Shown here one piece after another: positions 13,417-18,667 of a DNA stretch of 18,667 bases. Position 1 is the stretch's first letter, and each line of letters opens with the position of its first letter. The position numbers were made by a program, and so were the translations under genes. Below the pieces are notes generated by a model. The model saw only the letters and a program-made list of their open reading frames with translations. It was not told the origin of the DNA and did no database searches. Source of the DNA: Lawsonibacter sp. (GTDB lineage: Bacteria; Bacillota; Clostridia; Oscillospirales; Oscillospiraceae); NCBI GenBank assembly GCA_020025455.1, contig JAHHSC010000018.1, positions 1 to 18,667 on the forward strand. Direction: 5' to 3'.

Positions 13417-14934
13417 TCAATGGATGCTTGGAATCAGCAGCATGGTTCCTTCCGGGAGTACATCACCCTCCAATTCGTTTGCCTGGGCGATCTCTTCTGT
13501 GGTGGTCCCATAGGCTTTGGCAATGTCCCACAGCTCCTCCCCAGGCGCGGCCAGGCGCAGCACCACAGAAGGTCCGCCCTCACTTCCCCGCTCCCTGGGC
13601 GCTCCCATATCCACAGCGCATACAGCAGGAACACGGCATCGTTTCCAGGTCACGCAGCGAAACTCCAGGTTGAACCGAACCTCCACACCACCGGCGGCAG
13701 GTGCGGCATATACCTCACTGGGACAGACGCAGCGGCAGCGGCAGCCCACGTCCTCTCCGCACTCCATGCGACAGGAAATAGGCAGAGACCTGCGGACACA
13801 CTGGATGGACTGATCCTCGCTTTCATAGAGGATTGCAAGCTTGGCATCCACTGACAACACCAAATCCTGTCCCTCTCGGCTCTGACGCACATTGCTGAGG
13901 CAAAGCCGGCTGTCCACCACACTCCGGACTCCATTGGGCGTCTCAATCAGTTCCCGGACCGACTGTGGAATATTGGTTCGCTCACCGGCTCGGCAGAGGT
14001 CACGTACCTCCATTTTACACTCGGTCTGGCAAGCCGTGCTGTACAGGTCCTGCAGCAGGACCACGGTTCTCCTGCATCGGACCTGTGCCTGCGCCAGCAT
14101 CTCTAAGCTCAGCTCCAGCTCCTCCCCGATTTCCTCATAGGTAAGCTGGGTTACCTCCACGGTCACGTCACAGTCGTTGTCCTCCCCGCTGCCTGCCACC
14201 TCCATAATCTGTGAGAACGGCAGGGACTCCCGTTCCGAAATCAAGGCACCGCCCGACTCCTGGAGCAGCAGCGCCACCTCTGCCGACCCCTTGAAGATAA
14301 GCTTGTTCCCGATGATCTTACTCTCCGTACAGAGGGGCTTTACCTGGCAGGCCATCAATTTCGCTCCGCCGTTCTGATTCTGCTTCAACCGGATTTGCTC
14401 ATCAAGTGTAAATGGTTTTTCCTGTACATCAGATATATAGTAATGCTCTCCGCGGTATTGACGCTGACAAATTCCTTCGTTTTGTCCCTCTGTCACGCAG
14501 GAGCACAAAGAAAGTTCCTTCGGCTGGCAGGCGGTGATTTCTACCGCCACATCGGCCCGAAGCAGGACCTTTCTCGGGTTCAGGGCACGGGCCTCTGCGC
14601 TGCGCAGCTGGACACAGGCCAGCACCTTCCCCTCTGCGGTCAAGCCGGGCGTCTCCGCGCGGCAGGTGAAGGGCAGGCTGATCTCCATGCGCCGCAGTCC
14701 ACCCCCCTCCTCCGGCTGATACAGAATTGAGGCTGTCACCGTGCCGTTCACCTGCGCAGCACCCTCTTGAGCCTGCTTTCCGGTGAGGTTGGCCTGGCCG
14801 CACACGTCTATAATTCGAAGGATATCCGGGCAAGCATCCGGTACAATGCTCTCCCTCGTCTCCTCCTGACACAGGGTGACCTCCGCCACCGTGTCATAGC
14901 CCACTATGTTCTCACGTTCAAATTCCAGTTCCAT
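13417..14934 (-). CDS. sipL: SipL-like spore morphogenesis protein (SPOCS/DUF3794 repeats plus LysM)
   Basis: SipL in Clostridioides difficile binds the ATPase SpoIVA at the forespore surface and is needed for coat assembly. This 505-residue product has the same plan: an N-terminal region starting MELEFERENIVGYDTVAEV with PDACPDILRIIDV, SPOCS-type repeats across about 20-450 (for instance PFTLDEQIRLK, NKLIFKGSAEVALLL and the late REGQDLVLSVDAKLAILYES), and a C-terminal LysM domain (about 460-505) with GEELWDIAKAYGTTTEEIAQAN and PEGTMLLIP. The LysM end is the part that binds SpoIVA in C. difficile. Start ATG 14934 has AAAGGG upstream; the frame is open to 14994, across the promoter. The product is Cys-rich for a cytosolic protein. 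A sigma-E-type promoter and a spoVM-like gene lie immediately upstream, which supports the name. Confidence 0.87.
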   Translation of the reverse strand: MELEFERENIVGYDTVAEVTLCQEETRESIVPDACPDILRIIDVCGQANLTGKQAQEGAAQVNGTVTASILYQPEEGGGLRRMEISLPFTCRAETPGLTAEGKVLACVQLRSAEARALNPRKVLLRADVAVEITACQPKELSLCSCVTEGQNEGICQRQYRGEHYYISDVQEKPFTLDEQIRLKQNQNGGAKLMACQVKPLCTESKIIGNKLIFKGSAEVALLLQESGGALISERESLPFSQIMEVAGSGEDNDCDVTVEVTQLTYEEIGEELELSLEMLAQAQVRCRRTVVLLQDLYSTACQTECKMEVRDLCRAGERTNIPQSVRELIETPNGVRSVVDSRLCLSNVRQSREGQDLVLSVDAKLAILYESEDQSIQCVRRSLPISCRMECGEDVGCRCRCVCPSEVYAAPAAGGVEVRFNLEFRCVTWKRCRVPAVCAVDMGAPRERGSEGGPSVVLRLAAPGEELWDIAKAYGTTTEEIAQANELEGDVLPEGTMLLIPSIH

Positions 14935-14992
14935 TTTTCTCGCCCTTTCCATACAGTGTGCAGGCCAACCGCTGCGGCCCGGTCTTTGTGAC

Positions 14993-15021
14993 ACTATATG
15001 TGCAGGACGGGCCTATTATTA
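14993..15021 (-). promoter_or_regulatory. Sigma-E-type promoter of sipL
   Basis: On the minus strand TAATAAT (15015-15021), 14 nt, then CATATAGT (14993-15000). This fits the sigma-E pattern (KMATATT, 14 nt, CATACAnT) with one mismatch in each box. It is about 55 nt before the sipL ATG, and its -35 box overlaps the TAA stop of the spoVM-like gene. Spacing, position and gene content agree; no sigma-A boxes of similar quality are present. Confidence 0.65.
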
Positions 15022-15090
15022 CCGCAGACCAAACAGTTTCCGCAGCAGGCCCCGCAGACATCTGGGGGAACGTACCACCACGATACCCAT
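15019..15090 (-). CDS. spoVM: SpoVM-like amphipathic spore-coat anchor peptide (23 residues)
   Basis: SpoVM is a tiny amphipathic helix that senses the convex forespore membrane and anchors SpoIVA there. The frame is ATG at 15090 to TAA at 15019-15021, with GGGGAGG about 9 nt upstream. The product begins MGIVVVRSP and ends RGLLRKLFGLR, with RCL between them. Aligned without gaps to B. subtilis SpoVM (MKFYTIKLPKF...), it keeps Pro9, Leu12, Gly14, Arg17 and Gly21, and a basic residue at 7 and 10. Pro9 is important for curvature sensing in B. subtilis. It is 3 residues shorter at the C-terminus. It sits immediately upstream of sipL, whose product binds the same partner, SpoIVA. At 72 nt it falls below normal gene-calling limits. 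I judge this from alignment by eye of a short peptide, so a chance match is possible but the context is strong. Confidence 0.82.
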   Translation of the reverse strand: MGIVVVRSPRCLRGLLRKLFGLR

Positions 15091-15121
15091 ATAAAGATTC
15101 CTCCCCTCTCATTGATACCAC

Positions 15122-15150
15122 AGTCTATGTGCCAGAGCCTCGTTTTGTCA
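15122..15150 (-). promoter_or_regulatory. Weak sigma-E-like promoter candidate of spoVM
   Basis: On the minus strand CATAGACT (15122-15129) matches the sigma-E -10 box with one mismatch. The sequence at 14-nt spacing, TGACAAA (15144-15150), is a poor -35 box. It lies about 32 nt before the spoVM start and just after the second gltX terminator, so some promoter is needed here. Confidence 0.35.
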
Positions 15151-15151
15151 C

Positions 15152-15177
15152 AAAAAAGCCGCCCTGATGCGGCTTTT
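15152..15177 (-). terminator. Second terminator behind gltX
   Basis: On the minus strand AAAAGCCGC, loop ATCAGG, GCGGCTTTTTT: a 9-bp stem (15169-15177 with 15154-15162) plus a U-run. It could also work on the plus strand (CGGCTTTTCTG). With the hairpin at 15188-15224 it forms a tandem pair insulating spoVM-sipL from gltX. Confidence 0.82.
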
Positions 15178-15187
15178 CTGCTCCACG

Positions 15188-15224
15188 AAAAAAATCGGTG
15201 CTGAACAAGGTTCAGCACCGATTT
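15188..15224 (-). terminator. First terminator of gltX
   Basis: On the minus strand AAATCGGTGCTGAAC, loop CTT, GTTCAGCACCGATTT and four more T: a perfect 15-bp stem with a run of seven T. It starts 22 nt after the gltX stop codon. Confidence 0.93.
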
Positions 15225-15245
15225 GAAAACGACAGACGGAGCAAA

Positions 15246-16733
15246 TCAGCCCAGCTTCTCAAGGCCCAGCTTCAGGCGGCGGATGGTCTCCTTATGACCC
15301 AGGATACAGGCGATCTCCACAGCACCGCCTGGGGTGACGGTCTTGCCGGCCATGGCGATGCGGATCGGCCACATGAGTGTGGCGTTCTTCACGCCATATC
15401 CCTCAGCCAGACCTACCAGGCTCTCGTGAATAAACTCCTGCGTCCATTGAGGCATGGCACTCAGCATGGGGATTGCTACCTGAAGCATCTCTTTCGCCAC
15501 GTCGGGGTTACACTTGGACTTCTTGTTGGTGAACAGCTCCACACTGTAGTCGGGCAGCTCTTGGAAGAAGTCCACCTTCTCCGGAATGTCGGTCAGACGC
15601 TCGCAGCGCGCCTGCAGCAGGGCAGCAATAGCGGCGGCATCTATTTTTTCGTTGGTGACCACAGAGCGAATATAGGGCTCAGCCACCTGAGCGAACGCCT
15701 CAGGCGTCATGGCACGCAGGTACATGGCGTTAAAGTGGGTCAGCTTCTCAATGTCGAAAATGGCGGGAGACTTGGACATACCGCCCAGGTCGAAGGCCTT
15801 GGCCAGCTCAGGCAGGGAGAAAACCTCCTGCTCGGCCAACTCGCCTCTGGGGGACCAGCCCAGCAGGGCCACATAGTTCAGTATGGCCTCAGTCAGGAAG
15901 CCTTGGGCCTTCAGATCCTCGTAGGAGGGATCCCCGTGGCGCTTGGACATCTTGTTCTTAGCGTCACGCATAACGGGGGAGCAATGGACATAAGTGGGTA
16001 CCGTCCAGCCGAACGCCTGATACAGCAGGTCATACTTGGGGGCAGAGGACAGGTACTCGCTGCCGCGGACCACATGTGTAATCCCCATCAAATGGTCATC
16101 AATGACATTGGCGAAGTTGTAGGTGGGCAGGCCGTCCCGTTTCAGCAGGACCTGGTCATCCAACGTCTCGTTCTCTACGGTAATGTCACCGAAAATAGCG
16201 TCGTGGAAGGTGGTCGTACCCTCTCTGGGGATGCGCTGACGGATGACATAGGGCTCACCGGCGGCCACACGGGCGCGGGCTTCCTCCAGACTTAAATCAC
16301 GGCAGGGGTCCGCGGCGCGCTCGAAATTGCCGGAGTCCTCCTCGGATTCGGTCTTTTCACAGAAGCAGTAGTAGGCATGGCCCTTCTCTACCAGCAGCTC
16401 AGCATACTTGCCATAGGTATCACGGCGCTCGGACTGAATATAAGGAGCCACGGGGCCACCCACATCGGGACCCTCATCGTGGTCCAGGCCGCACTCGGCC
16501 AGGGTACGGTAGATGACGTCGGTGGCGCCCTCCACCAAACGGCCCTGGTCCGTATCCTCGATTCGGAGGATAAAGGTGCCGCCAGCATTGCGGGCGATCA
16601 GCCAGGTGTAGAGAGCGGTTCTCAGGTTACCAACGTGCATATAACCTGTGGGGGAAGGAGCGAAACGGGTGCGGACCTTACCCGTGGGGATTTTGGCCTC
16701 CATCTCCTCAAAATACTGCATGTCCAGTGCCAT
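15246..16733 (-). CDS. gltX: Glutamyl-tRNA synthetase
   Basis: GltX is the class I synthetase that charges tRNA-Glu (in organisms with GatCAB also tRNA-Gln). The 495-residue product has the usual length. The HIGH-type motif is HVGN at 33-36 within RFAPSPTGYMHVGNLRTAL, and KMSKR is at 261-265. Other family marks are RIEDTD (57-62) and LPTYNFANVIDDHLMGITHVVRG. Cys123, Cys125 and Cys144 resemble zinc ligands seen in some GluRS; a bound zinc is inference. The anticodon-binding helical domain follows, ending LGHKETIRRLKLGLEKLG. Start ATG 16733 has GGAGG 9 nt upstream. It is a single-gene unit with clear promoter and terminator. The leader of about 55 nt holds only a 5-bp hairpin (GCGGC/GCCGC, 16752-16766) and no T-box. 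Confidence 0.96.
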   Translation of the reverse strand: MALDMQYFEEMEAKIPTGKVRTRFAPSPTGYMHVGNLRTALYTWLIARNAGGTFILRIEDTDQGRLVEGATDVIYRTLAECGLDHDEGPDVGGPVAPYIQSERRDTYGKYAELLVEKGHAYYCFCEKTESEEDSGNFERAADPCRDLSLEEARARVAAGEPYVIRQRIPREGTTTFHDAIFGDITVENETLDDQVLLKRDGLPTYNFANVIDDHLMGITHVVRGSEYLSSAPKYDLLYQAFGWTVPTYVHCSPVMRDAKNKMSKRHGDPSYEDLKAQGFLTEAILNYVALLGWSPRGELAEQEVFSLPELAKAFDLGGMSKSPAIFDIEKLTHFNAMYLRAMTPEAFAQVAEPYIRSVVTNEKIDAAAIAALLQARCERLTDIPEKVDFFQELPDYSVELFTNKKSKCNPDVAKEMLQVAIPMLSAMPQWTQEFIHESLVGLAEGYGVKNATLMWPIRIAMAGKTVTPGGAVEIACILGHKETIRRLKLGLEKLG

Positions 16734-16794
16734 AGGAAAAAACCTCCATCAGCGGCCAAACGCCGCATTATTTATTTTGTTCATATGTTATTTC

Positions 16795-16823
16795 ATTATA
16801 AGAAATATTTCCCCGTTTGACAA
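16795..16823 (-). promoter_or_regulatory. Sigma-A promoter of gltX
   Basis: On the minus strand TTGTCA (16818-16823), 17 nt, then TATAAT (16795-16800), one mismatch from perfect. It is about 60 nt before the gltX ATG and back-to-back with the plus-strand promoter at 16854. Confidence 0.85.
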
Positions 16824-16853
16824 GGGTTATTTCTTCCGTGTCCTCGCTCCCGT

Positions 16854-16882
16854 TTGATACTTTTATTAAAATTTAATCTAAT
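16854..16882 (+). promoter_or_regulatory. Sigma-A promoter of the 3'-end membrane protein gene
   Basis: The plus strand has TTGATA (16854-16859), 17 nt, then TCTAAT (16877-16882), one mismatch in each box. The leader would be about 115 nt. In it are two adjacent hairpins: CGGTGCT/AGCACCG (16939-16965) and GTCGG/CTGAC (16965-16978). I do not recognise them as a known riboswitch. Confidence 0.62.
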
Positions 16883-17007
16883 GGAATTGCTTTTTTATGA
16901 AAAAACGTCTATTCTATAAGCAGCGGATGTATTCTGTTCGGTGCTACCAGTGAGACAGAGCACCGTCGGTATGCTGACTCTCATTTTTCAAAAAAAGGAG
17001 AATTACT

Positions 17008-18667
17008 TTGAACAAGAAAAAATCCCGCTTCCATCTGCCCAAAAACCGCTTTGGGCGCACCCTGCTCGCTCTGGCTATCACCGCACTGGTGGGCTTTGTT
17101 TACTTCTATGTATCTCTGCCCGCACTCAATCCCCACTCCGGTGATTTCTATAGCTTCCTGGGTCTGCTGTGCGTCGTCTATCTGGTGTGTGTCTTTATTC
17201 TGTCCGGCGCCCCCCGCAACCGCAGCTTCACCACCAAGGACGGTGAGGAAGTGCACGTGGTACACACCCCAGGCGAACGGATCAAGGATTGGTTCCGGTT
17301 CGTTAAGTTGCATTGTATGTTCGTGGGCGGTCTCTTCGTGGCGATCCTGGTGATCGCCGGGATCGGACAGATCATCTCTCTGCCCATCTTCCGTGCCTCT
17401 GCCTATCGTGATCTGCTGACCGTCCAGACCGGCGACTTTTCCAGCGACGTGGCCCAGATCTCCTTCAGCGAGATCCCCACGCTGGACCGCCAGTCCGCCG
17501 AATATCTGGGTGACCGCCAGATGGGTACTCTGAGCGATATGGTCAGCCAGTTCGAGTACTCCAACGACTCCACCCAGATCAATTATCAGGGCCGCCCCGT
17601 CCGCGTGGCTCCCATCGACTACGCCGACCTTTTCAAGTGGTTTACCAACCGCGGCACCGGCCTGCCCGCCTATGTCATGGTGGACATGGTGACGCAGGAG
17701 GCCACGATCACCCGTCTCACCGAAGGGATGCACTACTCCTTCTCCGAACCCCTGAACCGAAATGTGATGCGCCACCTGCGCTTCCAGTTCCCCACTATGA
17801 TGTTTGCCCAGCCCGAATTTGAGATCGACGAGGAAGGCCATCCCTTCTGGATTGCGCCCCGTGTCGTGAAAACCATCGGTCTGTTCGGCGGCATCGACAT
17901 CCAGGGTGCCGTGCTGATGGATGCTGTCACCGGCGCGTGCACCTACTATGAGGAAGTCCCCAACTGGGTGGACAATGTCTATCATGCCAAGCTCATCATG
18001 CAGCAGTATGACTTCCATGGTATGCTGATCAACGGCTTTATCAACTCCGTGCTCGGTCAGCGGGAGGTGACCAAAACCACCCAGGGCTATAACTACATCG
18101 CTATGAACGACGATGTGTATACCTACACCGGTGTCACCTCCGCCAACGCCGACCAGTCGAACCTGGGCTTCCTGCTGTGCAACATGCGTACCAAGGAGAC
18201 TCACTTCTACGCAGCTCCCGGTGCCACCGAGACCGCCGCTGCCCAGTCCGCTATGGGCGTCGTGCAGGACCTGGGTTATGTGGCCACCTTCCCCCTGCTG
18301 CTGAACATCGCAGGCGAGCCCACCTATTTCATCCCGCTGAAGGATAAGACTGAGCTGGTCAAGAGCTACGCCATGGTCAATGTGGCCCAGTACCAGATCG
18401 TCGTTACGGGCGACTCCGTCTCCTCCTGCGAGCAGAAGTATATCCAGAAGCTGGCTGAAAAGGGCATTACCACCAAGGAGGAACTGCCTCAGACAGAAGC
18501 GGCCGGAAAAGCAGCCGAGATCCGCACCGCTGTATTGGACGGGAACACCTACTACTTTATCCGCCTGGAGAATGAGGACATCTTCTACTCCGTCTCCGCC
18601 GTGGAACACCGCGAGGTGGTTACGCTGAATGTGGGCGATACTGTGTCCATCGAGCACGCCATCCCCG
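17008..18667 (+). CDS. Conserved membrane protein of unknown function, 3' end beyond window
   Basis: I do not recognise a characterised function. The frame starts at TTG 17008 with AAAGGAG about 7 nt upstream and stays open to the window end (553 codons), so it is truncated only by the window. Three hydrophobic segments lie near the N-terminus (about residues 19-37, 48-66 and 105-125), joined by a basic loop (APRNRS) and a short region with EEVHVVHTPGERIKDW. The remaining 420 or more residues are soluble and probably outside the membrane. They hold well-formed motifs such as GLPAYVMVDMVTQEA, GLFGGIDIQGAVLMDAVTGA, YNYIAMNDDVYTYTG and YVATFPLLLNIAGEPTYF. The repeated VD..TQEA / MDAVTGA pattern recalls PepSY-like repeats, but that is only an impression. 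Codon use is strongly G/C-ending, so a long antisense frame is open but surely not coding. It is divergent from gltX and has its own promoter. Confidence 0.85.
   Translation, partial: MNKKKSRFHLPKNRFGRTLLALAITALVGFVYFYVSLPALNPHSGDFYSFLGLLCVVYLVCVFILSGAPRNRSFTTKDGEEVHVVHTPGERIKDWFRFVKLHCMFVGGLFVAILVIAGIGQIISLPIFRASAYRDLLTVQTGDFSSDVAQISFSEIPTLDRQSAEYLGDRQMGTLSDMVSQFEYSNDSTQINYQGRPVRVAPIDYADLFKWFTNRGTGLPAYVMVDMVTQEATITRLTEGMHYSFSEPLNRNVMRHLRFQFPTMMFAQPEFEIDEEGHPFWIAPRVVKTIGLFGGIDIQGAVLMDAVTGACTYYEEVPNWVDNVYHAKLIMQQYDFHGMLINGFINSVLGQREVTKTTQGYNYIAMNDDVYTYTGVTSANADQSNLGFLLCNMRTKETHFYAAPGATETAAAQSAMGVVQDLGYVATFPLLLNIAGEPTYFIPLKDKTELVKSYAMVNVAQYQIVVTGDSVSSCEQKYIQKLAEKGITTKEELPQTEAAGKAAEIRTAVLDGNTYYFIRLENEDIFYSVSAVEHREVVTLNVGDTVSIEHAIP

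Noticed and set aside
16981..18657. Very long open frame on the minus strand opposite the membrane protein gene (558 codons).
   Set aside because: It is the antisense shadow of a G/C-ending coding frame; its His/Gly/Val-rich translation has no domain pattern, and the plus frame has promoter, binding site, membrane helices and clear motifs.

Overview
The window reads as chromosomal DNA from an endospore-forming member of the Clostridia. The closest fit is probably the Oscillospiraceae (Flavonifractor/Lawsonibacter-like); this is inferred from G/C-ending codons, Gram-positive ribosome binding sites, the SLH-domain protein and the gene families, not from a database match. Sporulation genes (spoIIGA, sigE, spoVM, sipL) are mixed with housekeeping genes. 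I see no phage genes, transposase, CRISPR array, tRNA or rRNA.

Layout. (1) 1-3900, all on the minus strand: spoIIGA and sigE with overlapping stop/start; then rex and a secreted SLH-domain protein with a GTGA overlap, driven by their own promoter; then a 59-residue Gly/Cys-rich mini-protein that is easily missed. (2) 3960-5390: a BrnQ-type branched-chain amino acid transporter as a single transcription unit with a clear promoter and terminator. (3) 5500-9550, minus strand: comEC, holA and an RNase M5-like TOPRIM gene in one operon. (4) 9660-12000: a divergent promoter region, then mrnC and rqcH on the plus strand, two translation-related RNA/ribosome genes. (5) 12000-12260: a hairpin-rich convergent intergenic stretch with a perfect 15-bp-arm palindrome. 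(6) 12261-15245, minus strand: a uridine-kinase-like P-loop kinase; sipL, with a strong terminator at its stop codon; and, just upstream of sipL, a 23-codon gene that I read as spoVM. (7) 15246-16733: gltX, with two terminators behind it. (8) 16854 to the end: a divergent, TTG-started membrane protein of a family I do not recognise, cut off by the window edge.

How the genes fit together. SpoIIGA is the membrane protease that activates pro-sigma-E, encoded next to it. SpoVM and SipL both act with the coat/spore-envelope ATPase SpoIVA at the forespore surface in the sigma-E (mother cell) programme. The sequence supports that link: a sigma-E-type promoter (TAATAAT, 14 nt, CATATAGT) sits ahead of sipL and overlaps the spoVM stop codon. 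The Gly/Cys-rich mini-protein has a weak sigma-K-like promoter and could be a late spore component, but that is inference. The two most valuable observations are the two tiny genes (106-285 and 15019-15090), because standard gene calling is likely to skip them.
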